From assembly GCA_005888865.1 (NCBI GenBank), contig VBCL01000077.1, positions 4,234 to 17,748 on the forward strand: 13,515 nucleotides of DNA, given 5' to 3'. The notes below the pieces were generated by a model that was not told the DNA's origin, did not search any database, and saw nothing but the letters and a program-made list of their open reading frames with translations. Positions 1 through 7,286 of this stretch are shown here, piece by piece. Source of the DNA: Betaproteobacteria bacterium. Lineage in GTDB: Bacteria; Pseudomonadota; Gammaproteobacteria; Burkholderiales; Casimicrobiaceae. A program made the position numbers and the translations under genes. Position 1 is the first letter of the stretch; each line of letters begins with the position of its first letter.

Positions 1-119
1 ACGCCGGCGTGTACCTGGCGCCGAGCGCGTACGAGGCGGGATTCGTGTCGGCGGCACACACGGCCGCGGATGTCGAGGAGACGGTGCGGTTGGCGGCCGA
101 GGCGTTGGGCAAGTCCTGA
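1..119 (+). CDS. hemL: Glutamate-1-semialdehyde 2,1-aminomutase, C-terminal end (5' truncated by window)
   Basis: The open frame from base 3 to the TGA at 117-119 encodes a short C-terminal tail that begins [20 protein letters not shown]. This is the well-conserved end of HemL, the PLP-dependent aminomutase that turns glutamate-1-semialdehyde into 5-aminolevulinate in the C5 route of tetrapyrrole synthesis. Only about 38 residues are in view, so the active-site lysine and PLP-binding parts cannot be checked. The identification rests on recognising the GVYLAPS-(F/Y)-EAGFVS-AH block, which is characteristic of the family. The gene ends in ordinary high-GC sequence with no clear terminator before the promoter of the next gene. 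Confidence 0.85.
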   Translation, partial: AGVYLAPSAYEAGFVSAAHTAADVEETVRLAAEALGKS

Positions 120-149
120 TACCGCGCCAAACCGTGGACCGGGGTCTGC

Positions 150-179
150 TTGACCGGCCCGACTCATACCCAATAAAAT
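150..179 (+). promoter_or_regulatory. Candidate sigma70-type promoter for the nucleotidyltransferase gene
   Basis: A TTGACC box at 150-155 resembles a -35 element. It is followed after 18 bases by TAAAAT at 174-179, a good -10 match, inside an unusually AT-rich stretch (172-199) in an otherwise GC-rich window. Transcription would begin near 186. The -10 box sits between the arms of the first inverted repeat (166-196), so a protein bound there should block RNA polymerase. The call is made by eye only. Confidence 0.5.
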
Positions 180-196
180 ATATATTCATTGGGTAT
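166..196. promoter_or_regulatory. Inverted repeat 1 (putative operator over the -10 box)
   Basis: ATACCCAAT at 166-174 is followed, after a 13-base AT-rich spacer, by its exact reverse complement ATTGGGTAT at 188-196. The half-site centres lie 22 bp apart, two helical turns, which suits a dimeric DNA-binding protein contacting one face of the DNA. The repeat overlaps the candidate -10 element. An identical pair with the same spacer length lies 47 bp downstream. No gene for a DNA-binding regulator lies beside it in the window. Confidence 0.65.
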
Positions 197-212
197 AAAG
201 AAAGTTGAGTCC

Positions 213-243
213 ATACCCAATGCAAAATGGAAACATTGGGTAT
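213..243. promoter_or_regulatory. Inverted repeat 2 (putative operator over the translation start)
   Basis: ATACCCAAT at 213-221 and ATTGGGTAT at 235-243 are separated by 13 bases, exactly as in repeat 1, so the half-site occurs four times in 78 bp. The right arm runs into the ATG at 242. In RNA the arms could also pair and hide the start region, so control at either the DNA or the RNA level is possible. The spacer sequence differs from that of repeat 1, which suggests that the half-sites are what is conserved. Confidence 0.6.
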
Positions 244-1273
244 GAATCCCCGCCCTCTCTTCGACAGACACGAGCCAGCCTTTCGGTCGCAGTACGCCGA
301 GCTCAAGGAGCGCGCCCGGTACGCTGGACCATTGCTTGCAGGGTCACCTGGTACGCTCGCTCGCCGCTCCCCCAATCCGGGAGGGCGGGACTACTGGTAT
401 CGCGTCTACTATGGATCGCCGGGCAAGCAGGCGGAACAGTTCGTCGGGTCTGTCGACGATGCGGAAGCGCAAGAGGCGATGCGCGAGCGCATGGCATTCG
501 CAGCTTGGATGCAGGCGCAGGTCGTCGCGTTGCGCAAGCTCGGATTCCAGGTTGCCGACAAGAAGGTGGCCCGCGTCCTGGTCGAGCTCCACAATCACGG
601 TGCGTTCGCCGCAGGACTTACCATGGTCGGCACAATCGCCCATATGGCGTGGCTCAACGAGCTCGGGGCGCGGGCAGTAGCGACCGGCACGCAGGACATC
701 GATTTCGCGGCGCGTATTCCACTCAAGCTTGCGGCAGCTCTGCCTTTCCGCCAGACGCTTGCAGCGACGGGACTCCCCTTCGTCAAGGTGCCGAACCTGC
801 CCTCGTCCAAGCCGTCGACCTCCGTCAAGCTGCGCGGCGCCGACGCGCTACGTGTCGACCTGCTCGCGCCCGGCAGAGCGCTCGGGCAAACTATCGCGGT
901 ACCCCAGCTCGATTGGCACGCGCAAACGGTCCCCTTCTACGATTACATGCTGGAGGACTCCGAACACGCGGCGATGCTCGCCGGCGGGCAATGCATCCCC
1001 GTGCGATTGCCCCAGGCCGCGCGTATGGTTTGGCACAAGCTGTATTCGAGCACGCAGCGAGCCGGTAGCCGCGAAAAGGCGTCGAAGGACCGGCAACAGG
1101 CAGCGACTCTTGCAGCAATCCTGGTCGATGATCAGCCGGGGACGCTGGAGCAGGGCTGGCGGGCTGCGCCGCGAGCGATGCGCCAGCCGATTCACGTCTT
1201 GAAGATGTCGTTGCTCGAGCAGCTTGCGGCCCACCCTCAGGCGCGCGAAGCCGTGGCAGAGTGCTTGAAATAG
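242..1273 (+). CDS. GSU2403-type nucleotidyltransferase-fold protein
   Basis: A 343-residue protein that I place in the GSU2403-type family of nucleotidyltransferase-fold proteins (Pfam NTP_transf_8, from memory). A glycine-rich block, GLTMVGTIAH (about 125-134), leads into TQDIDF (about 150-155), whose two aspartates fit the DxD metal site of the polymerase-beta-type fold. LRVDLLAP (about 203-210) supplies a plausible third carboxylate. Other family-like blocks are YWYRVYYGSPGKQ (about 51-63) and ARMVWHKL (about 260-267). The substrate is unknown; members of this superfamily include toxins that modify tRNA or proteins, so an AbiEii/MenT-like role is possible but unproven. The ATG at 242 is chosen because GGAAA lies upstream at a workable distance; an in-frame ATG at 227 would add five residues. 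The gene stands alone, with the double inverted repeat over its promoter and no adjacent antitoxin gene. Confidence 0.8.
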   Translation: MNPRPLFDRHEPAFRSQYAELKERARYAGPLLAGSPGTLARRSPNPGGRDYWYRVYYGSPGKQAEQFVGSVDDAEAQEAMRERMAFAAWMQAQVVALRKLGFQVADKKVARVLVELHNHGAFAAGLTMVGTIAHMAWLNELGARAVATGTQDIDFAARIPLKLAAALPFRQTLAATGLPFVKVPNLPSSKPSTSVKLRGADALRVDLLAPGRALGQTIAVPQLDWHAQTVPFYDYMLEDSEHAAMLAGGQCIPVRLPQAARMVWHKLYSSTQRAGSREKASKDRQQAATLAAILVDDQPGTLEQGWRAAPRAMRQPIHVLKMSLLEQLAAHPQAREAVAECLK

Positions 1274-1368
1274 CCGACGAAGACGAACCGGTGCCGTTGC
1301 GTTGAAGCAAGAGCTCCGCGGGGCGCTCCGAGAACGCCTCGAGGAGACGGGCTACCCTGGCGCGTAGC
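1274..1368. other. Intergenic region between convergent genes, no clear feature
   Basis: This gap separates the nucleotidyltransferase gene from the convergent WbsX-like gene. I see GC-rich sequence with some short self-complementary runs but no clean stem followed by a T tract, so no intrinsic terminator can be called for either gene. Confidence 0.5.
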
Positions 1369-2490
1369 TTAGGGACGAGGCGCGGCGGCGGCGTGCTGCT
1401 GGGCGGCACTCCCCGCCGCAAGCGCCGCCCGGGTTGCTTGCAGATAGCCGCTGCCGAACTGCGCATCCGGCTCGAGATAGCACCCTTCGCCCCATTCGTT
1501 CCAGGCGTTGATGAACACGATGCGCTCTTCCGCGGGTCGCATCTGCCGCGTCTGCGCGATCATCGCCACAAGCCAGCGCCGATAGTTTTCAGGGTGCGCG
1601 TTCACGAAGACGTGTCCGTTGTTCTGCAGGCGCGGGGTGTTGTCCCAGCCGACCATGACGCCGCGAAACAGCGGAAACGCGGGCAACGGTCGCGCGATGG
1701 CGTATTGCGCGGCCGAGACATAGTCCCAGACGTCGCCGACGAAATCCGGATTGAGCTTCTCGATGTTGTCGGTGAGCACGTTCACCTCGCTCGAATGCGG
1801 CGGAAACTCGACGCCGGCATCGAACCCCCAGTCGGTCGGCGAGGGCATGCCGGGCTGGAGAACCATGGCGAGGTAGGGCTCGGCTTCGCCCGCGGCAAGC
1901 GCGGCGCGGCGGAAGGTGTCGGTCGCGCGGCGTGGTTCGGGCAGGAGGTTGGCGCGGTAGACGAGCACGAGCGGCCGCCCTCGCACGCGGATGTAGCGCG
2001 CGTCGCGGAACAGCGGCAGGAGATCCGCGATCAGACGCTCTTCGTTCTCCGCTGAATACGTCTGCGCGACGAGCAGCTCATCGTTGCCTCCGTCCCAGCG
2101 CCGCGTCCAGTTCTCGTTCGCCCAGCAGATGCAGAACGGAAAATCGGGTTCGCCACTCACCACGACTTCGTCGAGCGGGCGCTCGAGCAATCGCCTGCCG
2201 TTGAACCAATAGTAGTAGTAGCAGAAGCCGTGAATCCCGTGCGCGCGCGCCAGGGCCGCCTGTGCTTCGCGCGTTCTTGCGTCGCGCAAGTCGTAATACC
2301 CGAGATCGGTCGGCACGTGCGGCTGGTGGTGGCCGACGAAATTGGGTTTCGCCCGCCTGACGCTGGCCCATTCGGTGAAGCCTTCGCCCCACCATGCATC
2401 GTTTTCGGCGATCGGATGGAACTGCGGAAGGTAGAAGGCGATCAGCTTGACGTCGGACACGGGCGGCTTAAGGTCGTGCGTCAGCGGCAT
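1369..2490 (-). CDS. WbsX-like glycosyltransferase / GH99-like domain protein
   Basis: A 373-residue protein with the hallmark blocks of the WbsX family (Pfam Glyco_tran_WbsX, related to glycoside hydrolase family 99): FYLPQFHPIAEND and WWGEGFTEW (about 19-41), GFCYYYYWFNGRRLLERPL (88-106), CWANENWTRRWDG (122-134) and INAWNEWGEGCYLEP (347-361). Proteins of this family occur in O-antigen and capsule loci and in larger glycan-processing proteins; some are listed as glycosyltransferases, others as endo-acting GH99-like hydrolases, so the reaction is left open. There is no signal peptide, suggesting a cytoplasmic role. The ATG at 2490 is the nearest ATG before the conserved start; a GTG ten codons in is an alternative, and neither has a clear Shine-Dalgarno. 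The reading frame stays open far upstream, antisense to gspE, but that extension has no protein character. The gene diverges from the T2SS operon. Confidence 0.85.
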   Translation of the reverse strand: MPLTHDLKPPVSDVKLIAFYLPQFHPIAENDAWWGEGFTEWASVRRAKPNFVGHHQPHVPTDLGYYDLRDARTREAQAALARAHGIHGFCYYYYWFNGRRLLERPLDEVVVSGEPDFPFCICWANENWTRRWDGGNDELLVAQTYSAENEERLIADLLPLFRDARYIRVRGRPLVLVYRANLLPEPRRATDTFRRAALAAGEAEPYLAMVLQPGMPSPTDWGFDAGVEFPPHSSEVNVLTDNIEKLNPDFVGDVWDYVSAAQYAIARPLPAFPLFRGVMVGWDNTPRLQNNGHVFVNAHPENYRRWLVAMIAQTRQMRPAEERIVFINAWNEWGEGCYLEPDAQFGSGYLQATRAALAAGSAAQQHAAAAPRP

Positions 2491-2619
2491 TTTGGGGAGA
2501 GACAACGAAGACCGCCAGCCGAGGCCGCCAAGCGCCGCGGCGGCGGCGCAGCCCCGATGGAACGGGTCGGCGGGAGCCGTGTCTATGTTAAACTTTTTTG
2601 TTTTCCGCGACCCACTCCC
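2491..2619. promoter_or_regulatory. Divergent intergenic region between the WbsX-like gene and gspE
   Basis: This stretch should hold the promoters for both genes. Its notable element is an AT-rich tract at about 2583-2604, rich in T on the + strand, within otherwise very GC-rich sequence, as expected for promoter or 5'-leader DNA. I could not find a convincing pair of -35 and -10 boxes with proper spacing on either strand. Confidence 0.35.
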
Positions 2620-4377
2620 TTGCCTTTGGACACGCCCCAGGACTTCGGCGCCACCTCTGCCACTCCGCCCATACCGGCCGTGGTCTCGCCGCCGCGCAAG
2701 CGAATCGGCGAAATCCTGATCGAGCGCGGCCGCCTCGACGCCGCCGGGCTCGAGCGCGGGTTGCGCGTGCAGCAGGAGACTGGCGAGAAGCTGGGCGCCA
2801 TGCTGGTCACGCTGGGGCTGGTTGCGCAGCGCGACGTCGCCGAGGCGCTGGCCTCCCAGCTCGATCTCCCGCTGGTCGAAGCGGCGGCGTACCCGGAGCT
2901 GCCGATCCTCGAGGAGCTCGTGTCGGCGCGCTTTCTGCGTGACGCCTGCGCCATGCCGCTCGCCGAGGGCGAGCACGAGCTGACGCTGGCGATGGCCGAT
3001 CCGACCGACAGCTACACGATCAATGCCTTCGAGATGGTCACCGGGCGCAAGGTCCGGCCGCAGGTCGCGATCCCCACCGAGCTGGAAGCCGCCCTCGACC
3101 GCCTGTACGGCGCTGGCAAGTCCGCGCTGGGAACACTCGTCGGCGACGTCGAGCAGCGCGACGACCTCGCGTTCGACGCCGACATTCAGCAACTGAAGGA
3201 CCTCGCCTCCGAGGCGCCGGTGATCCGGCTGGTCTCGCTGATCATTACCAACGCGCTCGAAACCCGAGCCTCGGATATCCACATCGAGCCGTTCGAGAAC
3301 CGGTTGATCGTGCGCTATCGGATCGACGGCGTCCTGCACGAAATCGAATCGCCGCCGCGCAAGCTTGCTTCTGCGGTGATCTCGCGCGTCAAGATCATGG
3401 CTAACCTCGATATCGCCGAGCGCCGGCTGCCGCAGGACGGGCGCATCCGGCTGCGCGCGCAGGGCAAGGAGATCGATCTTCGCATTTCGACCGTGCCGAC
3501 GATGCACGGCGAGTCGGTCGTGATGCGGATCCTGGACAAGGGCGGTGTGGCGCTCGACTTCAAGCGACTCGGCTTCGAAGAGGAAACGCTCAAGGTGTTC
3601 CTCGACGTTCTGCTCGAGCCGCACGGCATCCTGCTGGTCACGGGACCGACGGGTAGCGGCAAGACGACGACTCTCTATACGGCGCTGGATCGACTCAACA
3701 AGCCGGACGTCAAGATCCTGACCGTCGAGGATCCCGTCGAATACCAGATGCCGGGGATCAACCAGATCCAGGTCAAGCCGCAGATCGATCTTACCTTCGC
3801 CAACGCGCTGCGCTCGATCGTGCGCCAGGACCCCGACGTGATCATGATCGGCGAAATCCGCGACCTCGAAACCGCGCAGATCGCGGTGCAGTCGGCGCTG
3901 ACCGGCCACCTTGTGCTCTCGACCGTTCACACCAACGACGCGCCGTCGACGGTGAACCGGCTGCTTGACATGGGGGTCGAGGACTACCTGCTCACCTCGA
4001 CCGTGATCGGGATCCTCGCCCAGCGGCTGGTGCGGACGCTCTGCCCGGATTGCAATGAACCTTATACGGCCGTGCCGGAGCTGGTCGAGGAGCTGGGGCT
4101 GCGCAAGTTCGCCGACGGCCACGAGATCACGCTCCACCAGGCCAAAGGTTGCAAGCAGTGCGCTCACACTGGCTACATGGGACGCGTCAGCATCCTCGAG
4201 ATGATGCCGATGACCGATCCCATGCGCAGCCTCGTCATGCGGCACGCGACCGCCACGGACCTGCGCGCGGAGGCGATCAAGCAGGGCATGATTACCATGT
4301 ACGAGGATGGCATGCGCAAGGCGCTGCGCGGCGTAACCACATTCGAAGAGGTCCTTCGCGTCACGCGCGAAGACTAG
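2620..4377 (+). CDS. gspE: Type II secretion assembly ATPase GspE
   Basis: About 585 residues. GspE is the cytoplasmic hexameric ATPase that powers pseudopilus assembly through GspF and GspL. The N-terminal part (about 25-80, RKRIGEILIERGRLD onward) is the GspE/MshE-type N domain. The ATPase core has Walker A GPTGSGKT (about 342-349), Walker B-type VIMIGEIRD (407 onward) and the His-box region LTGHLVLSTVHTND. A four-cysteine zinc site, CPDC (475-478) and CKQC (511-514), marks it as a secretion or pilus assembly ATPase of the GspE/PilB group rather than a retraction ATPase. The start is uncertain: no ATG lies close before the conserved region, so TTG 2620, TTG 2626, GTG 2680 or a more distant ATG at 2557 are candidates. 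The ATG at 2557 would read through the AT-rich leader tract, so I prefer 2620. The gene is first in the gsp operon and ends before a palindromic repeat. Confidence 0.93.
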   Translation: MPLDTPQDFGATSATPPIPAVVSPPRKRIGEILIERGRLDAAGLERGLRVQQETGEKLGAMLVTLGLVAQRDVAEALASQLDLPLVEAAAYPELPILEELVSARFLRDACAMPLAEGEHELTLAMADPTDSYTINAFEMVTGRKVRPQVAIPTELEAALDRLYGAGKSALGTLVGDVEQRDDLAFDADIQQLKDLASEAPVIRLVSLIITNALETRASDIHIEPFENRLIVRYRIDGVLHEIESPPRKLASAVISRVKIMANLDIAERRLPQDGRIRLRAQGKEIDLRISTVPTMHGESVVMRILDKGGVALDFKRLGFEEETLKVFLDVLLEPHGILLVTGPTGSGKTTTLYTALDRLNKPDVKILTVEDPVEYQMPGINQIQVKPQIDLTFANALRSIVRQDPDVIMIGEIRDLETAQIAVQSALTGHLVLSTVHTNDAPSTVNRLLDMGVEDYLLTSTVIGILAQRLVRTLCPDCNEPYTAVPELVEELGLRKFADGHEITLHQAKGCKQCAHTGYMGRVSILEMMPMTDPMRSLVMRHATATDLRAEAIKQGMITMYEDGMRKALRGVTTFEEVLRVTRED

Positions 4378-4383
4378 CGGGCG

Positions 4384-4467
4384 GTTATCCCGGCGAAGGC
4401 CGGGATCCAAGTTCGGTCAAGATGCCAAGCGACAACACAATTGGGCCCCGGCCTTCGCCGGGGCGAC
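4384..4467. repeat. Paired palindromic repeat (REP/BIME-like) between gspE and gspF
   Basis: Two 27-base arms, 4384-4410 and 4441-4467, are inverted copies matching at 22 of 27 positions, with a 30-base loop between. Each arm also folds by itself: CCCGGC-GAAG-GCCGGG in the first and CCCCGGC-CTTC-GCCGGGG in the second. Sequences of this kind are common dispersed intergenic repeats in GC-rich proteobacteria. There is no T run, so it is not a standard terminator; it may stabilise or trim the mRNA between gspE and gspF. Its translation creates false N-terminal extensions reading DPGLRR or GPGLRR in neighbouring open frames. Confidence 0.8.
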
Positions 4468-4488
4468 AAATCGGCGAGTGATTGGCTG

Positions 4489-5721
4489 ATGCCACTCTAT
4501 CGCTACAAGGCGGTGAACAACGTCGGAGAAGTCGCTGCCGGCGAGCTGGACGCCACCAGCGAATCCGAGATCGTGGAGCGGCTTCGCGATCAGGGGCTGA
4601 TGCCGATGCAGGTCCTCGCCGCGACCGGCGAGCGCTCGTCGGGCGCGCCGAAGCCGATTCAGCGGCGGTCGTGGTTCGCACCTCGGCGCGTCACCCGCGA
4701 CAACGTGCTCGGTCTCACGCGGGAGCTCGCCACCTTGTTGGGCGCGGGACTGCCTCTCGACCGCGCCCTGGAAATCCTGATCAGCCTTGCGCCTTCACCA
4801 CCGGTGGCGGTGTTGTTGCAGACGATTCGCGACAGCGTGCGCGGGGGCAAGTCGCTGTCGCAATCGCTCGACATGCATCGCGACGTGTTCTCGCGCTTCT
4901 ACGTGAACATCGTGCGCGCCGGCGAGGCTGGCGGCGCGCTGGGCGTCGTGCTGACGCGGCTGGCCGAGACGATGGAGCGCAACAAGGAGCTGCGCGAAAA
5001 CGTCCTGTCGGCGTTGATCTATCCGACGATCCTGGTCTTTGTCGCGGTGGCGTCGATCATGGTCCTGCTGGTGTTCGTCGTGCCGACGTTCCAGCAGACC
5101 TTTGCGCAGGCGGGTAAGGCGCTGCCGCTGCCGACCCAGATCGTGATCTTTGTGGGCACCGGCCTGCGCAAATACTGGTGGTTGCTTCTGCTCTTCGTCG
5201 TCGGCTGTGTCTGGCTGTTCAGGCGCAGGCTGCGCCGCCCGTCCGTGCGCTATCGCTGGGATCAACGCTTGTTGCGCTGGCCGCTGATCGGGGACCTCCT
5301 GGCCAAGGTCGAGGTCGCGCGCTTCGCGCGGACGCTCGCCACGCTGCTCGCCAACGGCGTGACGCTGCTCTCGGGGCTCTCGATCGTCAAGGAGACGATG
5401 ACCAACACCGTCCTTGCGACGGCGCTCGACGGCGTGGTCACGCGTCTGCGCGAAGGCAAGGGCTTCGGTCGTCCCCTGAACGAAACCGGCATCTATCCGC
5501 GCCTGGCCACGCAGATGATCCTGGTCGGCGAGGAGTCGGGACGCCTCGAGGAAATGCTGGCTCGCGTCGCCGATATCTACGACCGCGAAGTCGCGGTATC
5601 GATCAAGCGCTTCCTGGCGGTGCTCGAGCCGGTACTGATCCTGAGCCTTGCGGTGCTCGTCCTCGGGATCGTGCTGTCGATCCTCATGGGTATCGTGGGG
5701 ATGAGCGAACTTGTCGGCTGA
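4489..5721 (+). CDS. gspF: Type II secretion inner-membrane platform protein GspF
   Basis: A 410-residue protein, the usual length for GspF, the polytopic inner-membrane protein that couples GspE to the growing pseudopilus. It starts MPLYRYKAVNNVGE, the standard family beginning, has two T2SSF repeats (roughly 73-200 and 275-400) with GLPLDRAL and NGVTLLSGL at equivalent points, and the GEAGG/GEESGRLEEML motifs typical of each repeat. Hydrophobic membrane segments fall at about 181-201, 216-244 and 381-403. The ATG at 4489 is chosen over the in-frame ATG at 4441 because the added residues come from the palindromic repeat. It is separated from gspE by 111 bases containing that repeat, and from gspG by 60 bases. 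Confidence 0.95.
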   Translation: MPLYRYKAVNNVGEVAAGELDATSESEIVERLRDQGLMPMQVLAATGERSSGAPKPIQRRSWFAPRRVTRDNVLGLTRELATLLGAGLPLDRALEILISLAPSPPVAVLLQTIRDSVRGGKSLSQSLDMHRDVFSRFYVNIVRAGEAGGALGVVLTRLAETMERNKELRENVLSALIYPTILVFVAVASIMVLLVFVVPTFQQTFAQAGKALPLPTQIVIFVGTGLRKYWWLLLLFVVGCVWLFRRRLRRPSVRYRWDQRLLRWPLIGDLLAKVEVARFARTLATLLANGVTLLSGLSIVKETMTNTVLATALDGVVTRLREGKGFGRPLNETGIYPRLATQMILVGEESGRLEEMLARVADIYDREVAVSIKRFLAVLEPVLILSLAVLVLGIVLSILMGIVGMSELVG

Positions 5722-5769
5722 GCGCGGGTCTTACCGCGCCCTGAACGCATTGATTGATTTGCAATCGAG

Positions 5770-5775
5770 AGGAGG
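5770..5775 (+). promoter_or_regulatory. Strong Shine-Dalgarno for gspG
   Basis: AGGAGG lies six bases before the ATG at 5782. It is the best ribosome binding site in the window, in keeping with GspG being the most abundant pseudopilin, and it decides the start of gspG despite the unusually long leader this gives. Confidence 0.8.
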
Positions 5776-5781
5776 AACTCC

Positions 5782-6318
5782 ATGATCACGAATACTCTGC
5801 CCGCCGGGCTCGCGCGGTCCCGGCACCTGCGCGGGCGACCTCGCCGCACCGAGGGCGCGTCGGTCGCTCGTCGGTCCGAGCCCGGTTATGCGGTTGGCGC
5901 TTACGCCCGTACGCGTGGCATGACGCTGATCGAAATCCTGGTGGTGCTGGTGCTGATCGGCGTCGTCATGGGCATCGTCGGCGGCAACTTCATCCAGCGC
6001 GGCGAAAAGGCCAAGCGCGATGCGGCCAGGATCGAGATCGGCCAGATCGGCCAGACGCTCGATCTGTTCAAGCTCGAGGTCGGCCGCTATCCAACCTCGC
6101 AGGAGGGCCTGCAGGCGCTCATCGCCCAGCCGTCCGGGGTGAACAACTGGAACGGCCCGTACTGGAAGAAGTCCACGGTACCCAAGGATCCCTGGGGCAA
6201 CGACTATCTGTACGCCTTTCCCGGACAGCATGGCGCGTACGACATCGTCTCCTATGGCGCCGACGGCAAGGAAGGCGGCGACGGGGCCGACAAGGACATC
6301 ACGAGCTGGGATCAATGA
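5782..6318 (+). CDS. gspG: Type II secretion major pseudopilin GspG with unusually long leader
   Basis: A 178-residue precursor. The prepilin peptidase site is TRG followed by MTLIEILVVLVLIG, with Glu at position +5, giving a mature protein of about 132 residues. The mature chain has the GspG signature: long N-terminal hydrophobic helix, GRYPTSQEGLQAL, WNGPYWKK, PKDPWGNDY, YDIVSYGADGKEGG and a C-terminal Asp-rich loop (calcium site in known GspG). Polymers of this protein form the pseudopilus shaft in the periplasm. Two oddities stand out: the mature protein begins with Met rather than the usual Phe, and the leader is 46 residues, Arg-rich, whereas leaders of roughly 6-25 are usual. The start is fixed by the AGGAGG site and there is no other in-frame ATG, GTG or TTG that I can see between it and the cleavage site. 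The stop overlaps the gspH start (ATGA). Confidence 0.95.
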   Translation: MITNTLPAGLARSRHLRGRPRRTEGASVARRSEPGYAVGAYARTRGMTLIEILVVLVLIGVVMGIVGGNFIQRGEKAKRDAARIEIGQIGQTLDLFKLEVGRYPTSQEGLQALIAQPSGVNNWNGPYWKKSTVPKDPWGNDYLYAFPGQHGAYDIVSYGADGKEGGDGADKDITSWDQ

Positions 6319-6806
6319 AGGAACGCCGCAACGTCGAATGCGCCACGCCGCAGGTGTGCCGCGCAACCGGCGACGCGGCAGGCTTCAGTCTGCTCGAGCT
6401 TCTGGTCGTGCTGATGCTGATGGCAATCATCGCGGCCGTCACGCTGCCGATCTTCGGGCCGGGAGTCTCGACCACCGATTTGAAACGCTCCGCGCGCGAA
6501 ATCGCAGCAGGCCTGCGCCTTGCGCGGAGCCAGGCGATCGCCCAGCGGACCGAGGCGACGCTCGAGCTCGACTTGGCCGCGCGTGCGTTCCGCGTGCTGC
6601 CGGATCCGCGCATGCACACGATGCCCGAGGGCATCGAGCTCAAGCTCTTCACCGCACAGAGCGACCTCATCAGCGATCAGGTCGGCGCGGTGCGCTTCTT
6701 CCCCGACGGCGGGTCGACCGGGGGGCGGATCACGCTGGCGGCGGGCGAGCGCAAGTTCGACGTCGACATCGACTGGCTGACCGGTCGGGTTAGCATTCTC
6801 GAGTGA
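6315..6806 (+). CDS. gspH: Type II secretion minor pseudopilin GspH
   Basis: A 163-residue precursor with a 23-residue leader ending AAG, then FSLLELLVVLMLMAIIAAV, the type IV prepilin cleavage and membrane-helix signature with Glu +5. The segment DLKRSAREIAAGLRLARSQAI and the following beta-rich part (LELDLAARAFRV, VRFFPDGGSTGGRITL) match the GspH/FimT layout. GspH is a minor pseudopilin placed between the G shaft and the I-J-K tip. It overlaps gspG by ATGA and gspI by GTGA, indicating translational coupling. There are no signs of damage. Confidence 0.92.
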   Translation: MKERRNVECATPQVCRATGDAAGFSLLELLVVLMLMAIIAAVTLPIFGPGVSTTDLKRSAREIAAGLRLARSQAIAQRTEATLELDLAARAFRVLPDPRMHTMPEGIELKLFTAQSDLISDQVGAVRFFPDGGSTGGRITLAAGERKFDVDIDWLTGRVSILE

Positions 6807-7270
6807 CGATGCGACACGCCAAATGTGCAAGCGCCGCTCACGGGCGAACGCCGTTCGATCGCCGGACTCGGGGATTTTCTCTCCTCGAGGTCCTGGTCGC
6901 GTTCGTGATCCTGGCACTCGTCGGAACGACGCTTTTCCGACTTTTCGGGGCCTCGCTCAACAACGCCGGGCTCGGTGATGAATACAGTCGCGCCGCCAGC
7001 TACGCGGAAAGTCGCCTTGCAGTCGCAGCTCTCGACCTGCCGCTTCGCGAGACCACCGACCAGGGCACGTCCGACGACGGGCATTATGCGTGGGCGATGA
7101 AAGTCGATCCCTACGTTCCGCCGGGAGCGACCGTCGACCAGGATCGCCTGTCGCAGTTGCTGCCGATGCGGCTGTGGCGGCTGAGCGTCACGGTGAGCTG
7201 GCCGGGCGAGGCGGGCAACCCGCGCTCGCTTGCGATCTCCACCGTCCGGCTGGCGATGAAACAGCCCTGA
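6803..7270 (+). CDS. gspI: Type II secretion minor pseudopilin GspI
   Basis: A 155-residue precursor with a leader ending RRTRG and then FSLLEVLVAFVILALVG, the characteristic GspI N terminus. RAASYAESRLA resembles the conserved GspI helix. GspI nucleates the pseudopilus tip with J and K in other T2SSs. The GTG at 6803 overlaps the gspH stop; an ATG two codons later (6809) is the alternative. The protein is rather longer than typical GspI, with a loop containing DQGTSDDGHYAW, but keeps the terminal strand LAISTVRLAMK. Confidence 0.9.
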   Translation: MTMRHAKCASAAHGRTPFDRRTRGFSLLEVLVAFVILALVGTTLFRLFGASLNNAGLGDEYSRAASYAESRLAVAALDLPLRETTDQGTSDDGHYAWAMKVDPYVPPGATVDQDRLSQLLPMRLWRLSVTVSWPGEAGNPRSLAISTVRLAMKQP

Positions 7271-7286
7271 CGCGGCCAAGCACCCG

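Noticed and set aside
150..243. CRISPR-like or IS-end interpretation of the ATACCCAAT repeats
   Set aside because: Only four 9-base half-sites in two inverted pairs, with no spacers of CRISPR type, no transposase and no target duplication. Operators explain them better.
2491..4410. Very long minus-strand extension of the WbsX-like frame, antisense to gspE
   Set aside because: It is antisense to well-conserved gspE, has a low-complexity Arg/Asp/His-rich composition and begins in the palindromic repeat. Stop-free antisense frames are common at this GC content.
4441..4488. ATG at 4441 as the gspF start
   Set aside because: The added residues GPGLRRGD come from the palindromic repeat, while the standard GspF start MPLYRYKA begins at 4489.
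5754..6314. Frame-continuous extension of gspH upstream of 6315
   Set aside because: It lies out of frame over gspG; a prepilin leader should be short and the ATGA overlap supplies the start.
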